Below are positions 7,846 through 16,417 of a stretch of 64,000 bases of DNA, one piece after another. The translations under genes were made by a program, and so were the position numbers. Positions within the stretch are counted from its first letter, which is position 1, and each line of letters opens with the position of its first letter. Under the pieces are notes generated by a model. The model had not been told where the DNA came from and did not search any database. It saw nothing but the letters and a program-made list of their open reading frames with translations. Source of the stretch: Echinicola sp. 20G (GTDB lineage: Bacteria; Bacteroidota; Bacteroidia; Cytophagales; Cyclobacteriaceae); contig NZ_AP024154.1 in assembly GCF_015533855.1 (NCBI RefSeq), positions 1,429,001-1,493,000 of the forward strand. Reading direction: 5' to 3'.

Positions 7846-8010
7846 ATGATTGATTTTAAAAAGAACATCAAGTTTCGGATAGGATCAGAGGACTGGGAAA
7901 TGCCTTTGGGCGTATTGCTACTTTTGATAGGGATTGCGGTGGGGCTGATGATTGCTGGGGCTTATTTTGGTTTTGAATTTGGGAAATCAGTGAGCGGACT
8001 TTCGGATTGA
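7846..8010 (+). CDS. Small single-span membrane protein
   Basis: A 54-residue frame from ATG 7846 to TGA 8008-8010. After a basic, charged N-terminus (MIDFKKNIKFRIGSEDWE) comes one strong hydrophobic segment (about residues 19-43, PLGVLLLLIGIAVGLMIAGAY), then a short polar tail. Such short membrane proteins are common in Bacteroidota and usually unannotated. A perfect hairpin that could act as a terminator starts 16 bases after the stop, which supports a real transcription unit. No function can be given. Confidence 0.5.
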   Translation: MIDFKKNIKFRIGSEDWEMPLGVLLLLIGIAVGLMIAGAYFGFEFGKSVSGLSD

Positions 8011-8319
8011 TCCCCTAAACTGCTTCAGACTATCAGATGTGATAGTCTGATAGCCCAAATCCATAAATGATCTGCCAAAAAGCTATCTCCTCTCCAGAAT
8101 CGATAATTTTTGCGGTTAAGAGCGAGCCTGCTTGCCTGATAAATTCCAAGGAAGTTTCAGGCTTTGATTGTTACCAACTGACTTTCTGGAGCTTTTTGGT
8201 CTGATAGATCTTTTTCCTGCGTTTTTGGTGATTAAAGGGTTCCATTTTTTTAAGAGATAGATTTTCTGCTTAAGACATCGTTACTAAATGAACAACAACA
8301 AGGATCAAGGCTTGAATAA
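8011..8319. other. 309-base spacer between convergent genes
   Basis: Apart from the hairpin at 8026-8049 I see no gene, repeat or regulatory motif. It lies between the + small gene at 7846 and the end of the minus gene at 8320. Confidence 0.5.
8026..8049 (+). terminator. Perfect 10-bp hairpin after small gene
   Basis: CAGACTATCA (8026-8035), loop GATG, TGATAGTCTG (8040-8049). It begins 16 bases past the stop of the 54-residue gene. No T-tract follows, so termination is inferred from position and stem strength. Confidence 0.5.
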
Positions 8320-8778
8320 TTAGTCTAAAAACAGCCCCCAACCATCATCATATTTATTGGAAGGATCAAAACCTTTGACCCAATGTACAAATAGCCCCTG
8401 AAAATCACTGATGGCATCACGGAGCAATTGCAGGTGTTCTTCAGCATGGGTGTCCACCATGGCCACAGAGTAGGTCATGGAGTTAAGGTGCCTGGCATGG
8501 ACTTTCATAAAGACGGCATTTTCCATTTTCAGGATAAAATCATCCACTCCTTCTGCCCCAGCAAACTTCCCACAGATGACTGTGGCATCTTCCAACATAA
8601 AAGTTCCATACATCTCTTTGGCGGTTTCATCAAGTGCGCCTACCAAAGCTTCGGTGAGGTGCATGATGTCATCGGCCTTTTGCATCAAAGGATGTTTCCT
8701 GATCCGATCCTGTTCTTTTCTAAAATCTTCTTCGTCTCCGCTGTCCCAGCTGTCATCGTCTTCAAAATCATCCCACAT
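8320..8778 (-). CDS. Conserved hypothetical acidic protein
   Basis: A 152-residue cytoplasmic protein with a very acidic N-terminus (about residues 1-20, MWDDFEDDDSWDSGDEED) and a mixed helical remainder, without a signal peptide or membrane segment. I do not recognise a named family. A strong terminator separates it from the DUF3127 gene upstream on the same strand (8802-8828), so it is probably transcribed on its own. Codon use and length suggest a genuine gene. Confidence 0.65.
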   Translation of the reverse strand: MWDDFEDDDSWDSGDEEDFRKEQDRIRKHPLMQKADDIMHLTEALVGALDETAKEMYGTFMLEDATVICGKFAGAEGVDDFILKMENAVFMKVHARHLNSMTYSVAMVDTHAEEHLQLLRDAISDFQGLFVHWVKGFDPSNKYDDGWGLFLD

Positions 8779-8801
8779 AGGTTATTTCTATTTTTATACT
8801 C

Positions 8802-8828
8802 AAAAAAAAAGCGATCATACGATCGCTT
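8802..8828 (-). terminator. Rho-independent terminator of the DUF3127 gene
   Basis: Read on the minus strand: AAGCGATC, loop GTAT, GATCGCTT, followed by a run of seven further T. Stem arms are 8821-8828 and 8809-8816, and the T-run is 8802-8808. It starts 32 bases after the end of the gene at 8860. Confidence 0.85.
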
Positions 8829-8859
8829 AAATATAGTCTTTTTGAGAAATCTCTACCTA

Positions 8860-9213
8860 TTAGAAAGGCAAAATATCTTCTCCACTGTCATCATTGAATG
8901 TAGTGACTTCCGGTGAGCCTGCACTTGCCTGTCCACCAGCTGGGCTGTCTCCTTGCTTGTCCACTCTCCAAACTTTCACATCTGTGTACCAACGGCTGTT
9001 ATATTCGCGACTTTCGATCTCGATTCCGGCTTTTACCGCATCACCCTGCTGCATGTTGAATTGATCGATCTTGTCACCCCAAACTGTCATGCAAACTTTT
9101 TTAGGATACTGTCCTTCGGTCTCTAGGACATAGTCTCTTTTTCTCCAAGTTCCGTTTCTTCCGTTTCCAGATTGTTCCGGAAGGACTTGAATGATTTTAC
9201 CAGTAATTTCCAT
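8860..9213 (-). CDS. DUF3127 protein, OB-fold-like with SSB-type C-terminal tail
   Basis: A 117-residue protein matching DUF3127: MEITGKIIQVLP at the start, then an RNGTWRKRDYVLET stretch, and VCMTVWGDKIDQF. The family is predicted to adopt an OB fold and is confined largely to Bacteroidota. Residues 88-117 are a low-complexity G/S/D-rich linker ending in EDILPF. That end closely resembles the acidic DIPF-type tip by which single-stranded DNA-binding protein recruits its partners. A role in binding DNA is inferred from these features. It has its own terminator downstream. Confidence 0.85.
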   Translation of the reverse strand: MEITGKIIQVLPEQSGNGRNGTWRKRDYVLETEGQYPKKVCMTVWGDKIDQFNMQQGDAVKAGIEIESREYNSRWYTDVKVWRVDKQGDSPAGGQASAGSPEVTTFNDDSGEDILPF

Positions 9214-9527
9214 ATAGCTATATAATTTTTATTTTTTTCCGAACCACGAAGGTACTCAATCACGCTCTCTATTAAAAAATACTCTACCTAATTTATCAAA
9301 GTTTTTTGACTTTGCCTATTGGGGGAGATGATAAGGTGAATAGATTATAAATTGATCATTATTAATAATGAAATGTGTAAAAATATAAACGAATAGTATT
9401 TTTAGAGAAGGGTAAGGGAGGTTGTTTTCTGGAATTTTTTTACCGGTGGAAGGGAAATAGTAAAGTATTGATCAGCCTCGGACTTTTATTTCTATGTGAA
9501 TGTTTATCTTTGAATCAATTGATTTTT
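9214..9527. other. 314-base divergent intergenic region
   Basis: AT-rich spacer between the minus DUF3127 gene and the + MATE gene. It should hold the promoters of both. The + strand -7 element is at 9505-9512; I could not place a clear minus-strand element. No open frame of interest. Confidence 0.55.
9505..9512 (+). promoter_or_regulatory. Bacteroidota -7 promoter element for the MATE gene
   Basis: TATCTTTG is an exact TAnnTTTG match ending 15 bases before the ATG at 9528. It lies inside the longer open frame that begins at 9468, so it argues for the later start. No clear -33 TTTG is seen. Confidence 0.6.
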
Positions 9528-10886
9528 ATGGGGGCATCAAAAGAGAAAACATACACCGAAGGCAAGATCATTACTGCATTGACTCAGTTGGCTATTCCGA
9601 TTATTTTGGCCAATGTATTGCAGACCGCCTATCAGTTGATTGATACTTTTTGGTTGGGGCGCCTTGGTGCCAATGCTGTGGCAGCGGTGAGTATCAGTTT
9701 TCCCATTCTCTTTTTGATCCTATCATTAGGGGCTGGCTTGACTTTGGCCGGGACAGTCTTTGTTTCCCAGCATAAAGGAGCCAATGACCAATCTAAAGTG
9801 AATTATGCTTCCTCACAGACAGTGATTGTCGTATTTGTGGTGTCTGTATTTTTGGCGTTGATCGGTTATTTCTCTGCAGGTCCATTGATGAGGTTGATTG
9901 GTGCTGGCCCAGAGGTCTTGTCTGATTCGGTCTCCTATTTTAAGGTGTCCGCATTGGGTTTTGTCTTCCTCTTTATGTTTTTTGTCTTCCAGTCCTTGAT
10001 GCGTGGCATTGGTAATGTGCTGTTGCCGGTCTATGTGATTCTGGTGACGGTCTTTTTGAATTTGATTTTGGATCCCCTATTTATTTATGGTTTCGGGCCC
10101 ATTCCTGGATTTGGGGTATCAGGAGCTGCGGTGGCTAGTGTGATCACACAGGGTTTGTCTGCAGTGGCTGGTATGTATATTCTTTGGAAAGGAAAACATG
10201 GGATTAGAATTCATTTTTCAGAAATGAAATTTGATTGGCCATGGACCAAGAAGCTCTTTCAGTTGGGTTTGCCCTCCAGTATGGAACAGTCTGCCCGGGC
10301 TTTAGGCATGACCATGATGGTAGTCTTGGTGACCAGTTTTGGCAGTGAAGTAGTGGCAGCTTATGGGATTGGGGCGAGGATTTTGAGTTTTGTGATTATT
10401 CCTGCTTTGGGTTTGGCCATTGCAACCACCACTTTGGTGGGGCAGAATATCGGTGCCCGAAAGACCAAAAGAGCTGAGAAGACTGGGTTTTTAAGTACTA
10501 AGATTGCTTTTTTTGGTTTGACGGGAATCGGGGCTTTGCTCTTTATATTTGCTGAAAACCTGGTCCGGTTTTTTGTACCCAATGAACCACAGGTAATTCA
10601 TGACGGGGCGCTGTTTATTAAAATTATGGGGCCAAGTTTTGGCTTTTTGGGAGTACAGCAAGTGATCAATGGCACCTTTAATGGAGCCGGTTTCACCAAA
10701 GCGTCCATGTTTATTTCCTTTTTGAACCTTTGGATTATTCGTTTTCCTTTGGGCTATTTCTTGGCCTATCATACCAGCTTGGCACATGAAGGGATTTATT
10801 GGGCCTTCCCTATTTCCAATTGGATTTCTGCCACAGTTGCCTTTGTCTATTTCAAAATGGGCTATTGGAAGAAACGTTTGGTTTAG
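9528..10886 (+). CDS. MATE family multidrug / cation-coupled efflux transporter
   Basis: A 452-residue inner-membrane protein with about 12 hydrophobic helices arranged as two similar halves, the layout of MATE exporters, which expel drugs or metabolites in exchange for sodium or protons. Recognisable stretches are LAIPIILANVLQTAYQLID in the first helix and QLGLPSSMEQSARAL at the start of the second half. The frame is open from 9468, but the ATG at 9528 is preferred because a -7 promoter element sits between the two. The helicase gene follows 46 bases after its stop. Confidence 0.93.
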   Translation: MGASKEKTYTEGKIITALTQLAIPIILANVLQTAYQLIDTFWLGRLGANAVAAVSISFPILFLILSLGAGLTLAGTVFVSQHKGANDQSKVNYASSQTVIVVFVVSVFLALIGYFSAGPLMRLIGAGPEVLSDSVSYFKVSALGFVFLFMFFVFQSLMRGIGNVLLPVYVILVTVFLNLILDPLFIYGFGPIPGFGVSGAAVASVITQGLSAVAGMYILWKGKHGIRIHFSEMKFDWPWTKKLFQLGLPSSMEQSARALGMTMMVVLVTSFGSEVVAAYGIGARILSFVIIPALGLAIATTTLVGQNIGARKTKRAEKTGFLSTKIAFFGLTGIGALLFIFAENLVRFFVPNEPQVIHDGALFIKIMGPSFGFLGVQQVINGTFNGAGFTKASMFISFLNLWIIRFPLGYFLAYHTSLAHEGIYWAFPISNWISATVAFVYFKMGYWKKRLV

Positions 10887-10921
10887 AAAATTTCAACTAC
10901 CCAAGAGCTATCAAAAAATAG

Positions 10922-10929
10922 TACATTTG
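10922..10929 (+). promoter_or_regulatory. -7 promoter element almost touching the helicase start codon
   Basis: TACATTTG is an exact TAnnTTTG match that ends 3 bases before the ATG at 10933. If used, transcription would begin at or next to the start codon and give a leaderless message. Confidence 0.45.
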
Positions 10930-10932
10930 TCT

Positions 10933-12522
10933 ATGGCTTTTTCCATCAAAGATTATCTCTACCAGGAATTCTCAGCCCAAGGCTTGGATACCAGCAATGA
11001 GGCATTTATCCATGCTTTGGAGGTGGCTTTGTTTTCTGATAGGTCTTTGTTTCTCACAGGAAAAGCAGGAACAGGCAAAACTACCTTTCTCCATACCCTG
11101 AGGAAACTTAATCGGGATAAAAATATGGCAGTGGTCGCGCCAACAGGAGTGGCGGCAATCAATGCCAAGGGAAAGACCATTCATTCATTTTTCAAGATCG
11201 ATCCCCGGCAGATATTTTTGCCTGGCGATCCTCGCTTGCAGCCTAAGGCCAAGGAAAAGGGCATGTCCATCTTTGAGCAGTTCCAGTACCGTAAAAAACA
11301 CCGAGACCTTTTGAACCGCATGGATATTTTGGTGATTGATGAGGTTTCTATGGTTCGGGTGGAGATTTTGGATGTGATCGATCAATTATTGAGGGTGTAC
11401 CGAAAGAGGATGCACCTGCCCTTTGGAGGGGTGCAGATGATCTTTATCGGTGACCCTTTCCAATTGCCTCCTGTGGTGAGAAACACCGATTGGGAGCATT
11501 TGGCGTCTCATTATCAGTCGAGATTTTTCTTTTCTTCGCATGCCTTTAAAGCCCTTCAGCCGATTCATATTGAATTGCAAAAAATATACAGGCAAAAAGA
11601 TGAGCGTTTTAAGGATATTCTCAATAGAATCCGCGAAAGTGACCACTCGGAGGAAGATTTACGGATTCTAAATGCGACAGCCAGTAAATACCGATTCGAG
11701 CTGTTGGATCAGGAGTATATCCTTATTGGCACACACAATGCCACCATCGCCGAAATCAATAAACAGAAACTGGCAGAGCTCAAGAAGGAGCCACGCACCT
11801 ATCCTGCCGAAATCAAGGATGATTTTCCAATGAACATGGTCCCTTTTGATCCGATTGATCTGACTTTGAAGTTGGGCGCACAAGTGATCTTTATGCGGAA
11901 CAATGCTGAGGGAAGATACTATAATGGCATGATCGGGAAAGTTTCCAAGATGGAGAATGACTTGATTGAAGTGGAAGACCATCGGGGTTTTATCTATGAA
12001 GTGCGCAGGGAGACATGGGAAAATGTGGAGTTTGTCTATAACGAGGCAGAAGAGCATTTGGAAGCCAAAATCATTGGAACTTTTACCCAGTTTCCGCTAA
12101 AATTGGCTTGGGCCATTACTGTTCACAAAAGCCAGGGGCTTACTTTTGAAAGGGCCATTTTGGATATCAGCAGGTCATTTGAAGCTGGGCAGGCCTATGT
12201 GGCCTTGAGTCGGTGCACCAACTTGGAAGGTTTGGTACTGAAGTCCCCCATAGGAGTTCAAAGTGTCAAAGTGAGCCCGGATAGTCTGGACTTTAGTCGT
12301 CAGCGACTGGCCGCAGAGCAGATTGAAAAAGAATTGGAAATGGCAAGGGCCATGCAGCTGTTGAAGCATGCCTTCCGGGCATTTAAGCAGGGAGAATATG
12401 AATTGGCCCAGCAGATGTTTGATGAAGTGCAGGCCGTTCATGATGTGACCACTTACCCCAAATGGCAGCAGTTTTTAAAGCTAAAAGATCAGTTGGAGGA
12501 TCGGTTTTATTGTAGGAATTAA
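10933..12522 (+). CDS. PIF1/RecD-like ATP-dependent DNA helicase
   Basis: A 529-residue superfamily 1 helicase. The Walker A site GKAGTGKTT lies near residues 43-51, the Walker B/DEAD-like site VIDEVSM near 135-141, a FIGDPFQLPPV motif III follows, and the UvrD_C_2-type segment AITVHKSQGLTFE near 393-405. The 60 C-terminal residues form helices (LLKHAFRAFKQGEYELA) like a single TPR hairpin, which may bind a partner. The frame is open from 10786 inside the MATE gene, but the ATG at 10933 begins the conserved protein. It probably unwinds DNA with 5'-3' polarity, as PIF1 and RecD do. Confidence 0.9.
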   Translation: MAFSIKDYLYQEFSAQGLDTSNEAFIHALEVALFSDRSLFLTGKAGTGKTTFLHTLRKLNRDKNMAVVAPTGVAAINAKGKTIHSFFKIDPRQIFLPGDPRLQPKAKEKGMSIFEQFQYRKKHRDLLNRMDILVIDEVSMVRVEILDVIDQLLRVYRKRMHLPFGGVQMIFIGDPFQLPPVVRNTDWEHLASHYQSRFFFSSHAFKALQPIHIELQKIYRQKDERFKDILNRIRESDHSEEDLRILNATASKYRFELLDQEYILIGTHNATIAEINKQKLAELKKEPRTYPAEIKDDFPMNMVPFDPIDLTLKLGAQVIFMRNNAEGRYYNGMIGKVSKMENDLIEVEDHRGFIYEVRRETWENVEFVYNEAEEHLEAKIIGTFTQFPLKLAWAITVHKSQGLTFERAILDISRSFEAGQAYVALSRCTNLEGLVLKSPIGVQSVKVSPDSLDFSRQRLAAEQIEKELEMARAMQLLKHAFRAFKQGEYELAQQMFDEVQAVHDVTTYPKWQQFLKLKDQLEDRFYCRN

Positions 12523-12542
12523 GTTTCGTAACCATATTTTAA

Positions 12543-13238
12543 ATGTTTCAGTTAAGTCGTATGAAGGCTGTAAGTATTGGCCTGTTGGTTTTATTAACCA
12601 CATTTGTTTTTTTGACGTCCTGCGAGAAGGAACAAGTACCGGAGAGGGATCCTATTCAAAAAGTACTGGTGATCGGAAACAGCATTACTTTTCATCCACC
12701 TGCTCCAGAGATCGGATGGAACAATGCTTGGGGAATGGCGGCCAGTGCCCCTGAAAATGACTTTTTCAGTGTGCTAAGCGATTCTTTGAGAAACCACAAT
12801 CCTGAAATAGAAATAGTTCGTGAGAATGTTTATCCTTTTGAAAAGTTTTTTGGAACATTGGATTTTAGCCAGTATGAAGAACTTAAGGATTTGGAGACAG
12901 AATTATTGATCATCAGGTTGGGAGAGAATGTAAATACGAATGATGTAGAGGACCATAATTTTGCCAATGCCTTAATTGACTTTGCCGCTTATCTTAAGGG
13001 AAGCGAGGAAACTGATGTGATTATTACCACTTGTTTTTGGCAGAATCCAATTATGAACGAGCAGCTTAAGTGGGCAGCGCAAAAAGAAGGTTGGACTTTA
13101 GTGGATATTACCTATTTAAGTACTAATGATGCGAATATGGCTTTGGGTGAATTTGAGGTAGAGGGCGTATCCAGACATCCTAGTGATCAAGGCATGAAGG
13201 AAATTGCCAGGCTGATATGGGAGCATATTATGAGGTAA
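12543..13238 (+). CDS. SGNH/GDSL-type hydrolase lipoprotein
   Basis: A 231-residue lipoprotein: a hydrophobic signal is followed by the lipobox LTSC (Cys27), so the mature protein is lipid-anchored. The catalytic serine block is VIGNSIT (Asn in place of the usual Asp of GDS), and the last block is RHPSDQGM with the expected His. This is the pattern of SGNH hydrolases that remove acetyl or other ester groups from sugars, but the substrate is unknown. A second ATG at 12561 would give an equally good signal peptide. It follows the helicase by 20 bases and could share its transcript. Confidence 0.75.
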   Translation: MFQLSRMKAVSIGLLVLLTTFVFLTSCEKEQVPERDPIQKVLVIGNSITFHPPAPEIGWNNAWGMAASAPENDFFSVLSDSLRNHNPEIEIVRENVYPFEKFFGTLDFSQYEELKDLETELLIIRLGENVNTNDVEDHNFANALIDFAAYLKGSEETDVIITTCFWQNPIMNEQLKWAAQKEGWTLVDITYLSTNDANMALGEFEVEGVSRHPSDQGMKEIARLIWEHIMR

Positions 13239-13357
13239 ATTTGCCAAAATTTATCGATCCTTTCAGGAGATTGAGTTAAAGGGGCTGATTTTTAGCGGTA
13301 TATTGAGTATTTTGTGTCAGTTGCTCAGGTTTAAAAACTTACAAAATACTTTAGCTC

Positions 13358-13891
13358 ATGAAATTCAAGAATTCTATCCTACTTATTATTCTTTCCCTGT
13401 TTTTTGTAACTCCTTTGATGGCTCAGGAGGAAATGGAAGAAGAAGGTGAGACCAAAAACAGGGTTTTATTTTCCTTGGGTTATACCTGGATTCCTCAAGG
13501 TGCTGAGTTAGAGGAAATGGAAGTGGGAGATGGTTTTTTTGTGCCAGCGGTAGGTTTCGATTATTTCAGAAAAATCCATGAACGTTGGGAAATTGGGATG
13601 ATGTGGGACTGGGAGTTAGACCATTATATTGTCATAAGCGAGGAATTGGAAAGAGAGCGGGCCATGCTTTTTGCCTTGGTGGCCAACTATGAGTTGACCG
13701 AAAAATGGGCGGTTTTTGCCGGTGGAGGTGCAGAATTTGAAAAGAACGAGAACTTGGCGATTTTCAGGTTAGGAACAGAATATGCCATAGAAATGCAGAA
13801 TAACTGGGAGTTTGTTCCTGCTTTGATGTTTGATTTTAAAAAGGGCTATGATACCTGGTCTTTGTCATTGGGCTTTTGCAAAAAGTTTTAA
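13358..13891 (+). CDS. Outer-membrane beta-barrel-like protein
   Basis: A 177-residue exported protein. Residues 1-22 are a signal peptide ending in MAQ. After an acidic stretch the sequence alternates hydrophobic and polar residues in eight or so short strands, each ending in aromatic residues, and finishes with LGFCKKF, a C-terminal phenylalanine typical of outer-membrane barrels. No named family is recognised. Alone on the + strand with 119 bases upstream. Confidence 0.7.
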   Translation: MKFKNSILLIILSLFFVTPLMAQEEMEEEGETKNRVLFSLGYTWIPQGAELEEMEVGDGFFVPAVGFDYFRKIHERWEIGMMWDWELDHYIVISEELERERAMLFALVANYELTEKWAVFAGGGAEFEKNENLAIFRLGTEYAIEMQNNWEFVPALMFDFKKGYDTWSLSLGFCKKF

Positions 13892-14139
13892 AATCAAAAG
13901 TGGATTTACCTGTTTGACCGCTAAGTTACCAAAAGATTTGGCTCCTTTGGGTATTATTAAAATTGACCAAAGAAGTTAAAAGAATGAGCGTTGGGTTCAA
14001 ATTCTCAATATTAAAGACACTTACTTTCAGGTCTAAGGGTTGAAAGCCTATTAAAGTTTAGATAGAGTTTTGATAAATTATAATTCAAAAAAAGTTATTA
14101 ATTGTATTTTTCTTTATAAAAGTCAGAATAGAAAATAGC

Positions 14140-14736
14140 TTGGCAGACATTCACAAGTTTAGACCGACAAATCAATTACAAAAGGATTGTTTACGGCAGT
14201 TCAAAAAGTGGTTTCCTGAATTGACCGATAAAGTTAAGTTCAGAGAGCCATTCATTCATCCAGAAAGTTTTTGCTTTTACGTATCGTCAGACAACCCTGA
14301 GTTTGGAGAAATCTATTTAGACATTGGCGACAGCGAAATAACAGTATTTACTGACTTTGATCATTCCCATTATCCACTTCATTGGGTTGACGAAGAGAAA
14401 AGCAAAGACATTCAAAGACACAAGATAATTGGAATTGCACTCGAAAGTATTAAGGACATTATCAGAGGAAATGTAATGATTGAACTTGAAAAGAAAGGGG
14501 ACAAAATCATAAAAGCTTACAGTTACCATAAAGACCAACCAGACAATAAATTAAGTTTTGTCCTTACACTTGAACCAGGGGGTGAGAAACTCACCAACTC
14601 TGACTCGACAATGCCATTGGAACGAGTGACGGTTAACTGGCACGGACTAGTAAAAAAAGAAAAGCTACTTGTGCCAGTAAAGACTGAAAGTCAGACGGGC
14701 ATCTTTCGTAAAATAAAAAGTTGGTTCTCAAAGTAA
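14140..14736 (+). CDS. Hypothetical protein in accessory patch
   Basis: A 198-residue soluble protein read from a TTG at 14140, since no ATG occurs before the first conserved-looking segment. It has a KKWFPELTDKVKFREPFIHP stretch early on and a basic C-terminus ending in KSWFSK. No signal peptide or membrane segment. I do not recognise a family. Base composition is more AT-rich than that of the neighbouring core genes, and it is followed within 41 bases by an HNH nuclease gene, so the pair looks acquired. Confidence 0.55.
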   Translation: MADIHKFRPTNQLQKDCLRQFKKWFPELTDKVKFREPFIHPESFCFYVSSDNPEFGEIYLDIGDSEITVFTDFDHSHYPLHWVDEEKSKDIQRHKIIGIALESIKDIIRGNVMIELEKKGDKIIKAYSYHKDQPDNKLSFVLTLEPGGEKLTNSDSTMPLERVTVNWHGLVKKEKLLVPVKTESQTGIFRKIKSWFSK

Positions 14737-14747
14737 ACTTTGGGCCG

Positions 14748-14777
14748 TTCTACAGTATTGACAAACACTGACTAGAA
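14748..14777 (+). repeat. Hairpin abutting the HNH start codon
   Basis: TTCTACAGT (14748-14756) pairs with ACTG (14767-14770) and TAGAA (14773-14777), leaving a 2-base bulge and a 10-base loop. Its last base is the A of the ATG at 14777. It could end the upstream transcript or block ribosome entry; it is also reminiscent of the cassette-boundary hairpins near the window start. Confidence 0.45.
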
Positions 14778-15091
14778 TGGAAAATAAGTGGGGAATACCA
14801 TCAGAAGTCGAGCAACTTGTTCAGAGTAGAGATACATCTTGTGTTTATTGTGGTGTAGAATTTAAATCAGATAACAAAGAGCGTAAATTCAGGCAATCGT
14901 GGGAACACATTGTTAATGACATTGGAATCAATAGCCCCGAAAATATAGCTTTGTGCTGCGTTTCTTGCAATGCGAGTAAGGGTGCTAAAAAACTTAAAGA
15001 CTGGCTGAAGTCCAAATATTGCGAATCCAAAAATATCACCTCACAAACTGTTGCTCAAGTGGTAAAAGATGCTCTGAATTATGATATGTAG
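14777..15091 (+). CDS. HNH endonuclease domain protein
   Basis: A 104-residue protein with the two CxxC zinc-binding pairs of HNH nucleases (CVYCG near residue 20 and CCVSCN near 60) and the central SWEHIVND block, where the His is the expected general base. The ENIALCC...NASKGAK stretch is the usual helix-loop part of the fold. HNH proteins cut DNA in restriction, mobile elements and phage packaging. This one is a minimal single-domain form with no neighbouring methylase. Its context in a short accessory patch suggests transfer. Confidence 0.8.
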   Translation: MENKWGIPSEVEQLVQSRDTSCVYCGVEFKSDNKERKFRQSWEHIVNDIGINSPENIALCCVSCNASKGAKKLKDWLKSKYCESKNITSQTVAQVVKDALNYDM

Positions 15092-15238
15092 TCTTTATGA
15101 GAATTGTGTGCAGGATCGTTTTTAAACCATACCAAATTAAGCTCGAAAATACCTATCTACATATCGAAAGGAATGGCCAGTAGCGCGCTTTAACAACTCC
15201 TTTTCGGCTTAGCCGTTTGTATAAGAAAAAGGATCATT

Positions 15239-15754
15239 ATGGCCCTAAAGTATCAATATCGAATTTTCAAAGAAAGCCAACGCTTTGACCAATGGTGGGT
15301 ATGGCTGATGCTGGTTGCGGTGACCTTGGTGCCTGTTTATGGCATGTATCAGCAGTATGTTTTGGAACAGCCTTTTGGAGACGAACCCATGTCCAATGGA
15401 GGGCTGGTGATGAGCTTTTTATTGATACTGGCGGTGGATATGCTCTTTATGATTATCCGCCTCCGCACCCACATCAATGCGCATCAAATAGAAATGTTCT
15501 TCTTCCCTTTTAAGCGGAAAGTTGTCCAATGGGCAGAAGTGGAGAAAGCGGAAGTAGTTGATTATGGTTTCGTGGGCTGGGGAATCCGGCTATTTACCCG
15601 CTATGGTACCGTTTATAATATCAAAGGAAGCAAGGGACTGGCTATCCAGCTGAAGAGTGGAAAGAAATTCTTGATAGGAACCCAAAAGCCCAATGATCTC
15701 ATTCAGTTTTTATTGGCACGGGATGAAGCTCAATCAACCCCAGACTTACCGTAA
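15239..15754 (+). CDS. Membrane protein with PH-like C-terminal domain
   Basis: A 171-residue protein with two transmembrane helices (about 21-38 and 54-75) followed by a soluble part whose strand-rich sequence (INAHQIEMFFFP, then GIRLFTRYGTVYNI and LAIQLKSGKKFLIGT) is like bacterial PH domains. Such proteins are common in Bacteroidota and uncharacterised. It precedes a DinB-like gene by 36 bases on the same strand. Confidence 0.65.
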   Translation: MALKYQYRIFKESQRFDQWWVWLMLVAVTLVPVYGMYQQYVLEQPFGDEPMSNGGLVMSFLLILAVDMLFMIIRLRTHINAHQIEMFFFPFKRKVVQWAEVEKAEVVDYGFVGWGIRLFTRYGTVYNIKGSKGLAIQLKSGKKFLIGTQKPNDLIQFLLARDEAQSTPDLP

Positions 15755-15790
15755 TTATATTTTAATTGATCATTAAAAAAGAAACTAGTC

Positions 15791-16309
15791 ATGAACGAGC
15801 ATCCGATCGTTACAGAAATAAAAAAGCACGCTACATTTAGGTTAAAGGAAAACAGCGCAAAAATCAATAGCTGTTTGGAGTGGTTGTCCGAGGAAGAGAT
15901 CTGGCACAGACCGAACGATGCTTCCAATAGCATGGGTAACCTGGTTTTGCATCTATGTGGCAATGTCACACAATACATCATCTCCTCTTTAGGGCAGCAG
16001 GAAGACCTCAGAGACCGTGATCAGGAATTTTCCGCTTCTGGGGGATATAGTAAGGAGGAATTGATAGAGAAGCTGACCAATACCATCAATGATGCCTGCT
16101 CCACAATTGACAAGCTAGACCAGGAAGGAATGGAAACAAAGTATAGTGTGCAAGGATTTAGTTATACTGGAGTGGGGAATATCATTCATGCTGTGGAGCA
16201 TTTTTCATACCATACAGGTCAGATTGCTTTTTGGACCAAGATTCTTCGGCAAAGAGATTTGGGCTTTTATGCCGGTATGGATTTAAATCAGAAAAATAGA
16301 ACTAAATGA
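15791..16309 (+). CDS. DinB-like / DUF1572 metal-binding protein
   Basis: A 172-residue four-helix-bundle protein of the DinB/YfiT superfamily, DUF1572 type. The expected metal-ligand histidines appear in VLHLCGN (residue about 58) and in HAVEHFSYHTGQI near the C-terminus. Members include thiol-dependent transferases and damage-induced proteins, but most have no known substrate. It is soluble and cytoplasmic. Confidence 0.85.
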   Translation: MNEHPIVTEIKKHATFRLKENSAKINSCLEWLSEEEIWHRPNDASNSMGNLVLHLCGNVTQYIISSLGQQEDLRDRDQEFSASGGYSKEELIEKLTNTINDACSTIDKLDQEGMETKYSVQGFSYTGVGNIIHAVEHFSYHTGQIAFWTKILRQRDLGFYAGMDLNQKNRTK

Positions 16310-16417
16310 TAGTGAATTGGCCTGTTTTCAATAGGTTTGGAAGACTTTTAAATTGCAATGTAGTATGAAACCTGAAGTTTTTATAAATATCATCTGAAAT
16401 AACCAATTTACCCTATA

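Noticed and set aside
9468..9527. N-terminal extension of the MATE frame
   Set aside because: A -7 promoter element sits within it, and the family N-terminus begins at 9528.
10786..10932. N-terminal extension of the helicase frame
   Set aside because: It lies within the end of the MATE gene and does not look like helicase sequence; the start at 10933 is better.
13980..14010. GGGTTCAAATTCTC, like a tRNA T-arm
   Set aside because: No acceptor stem, D-arm or anticodon arm can be formed around it.
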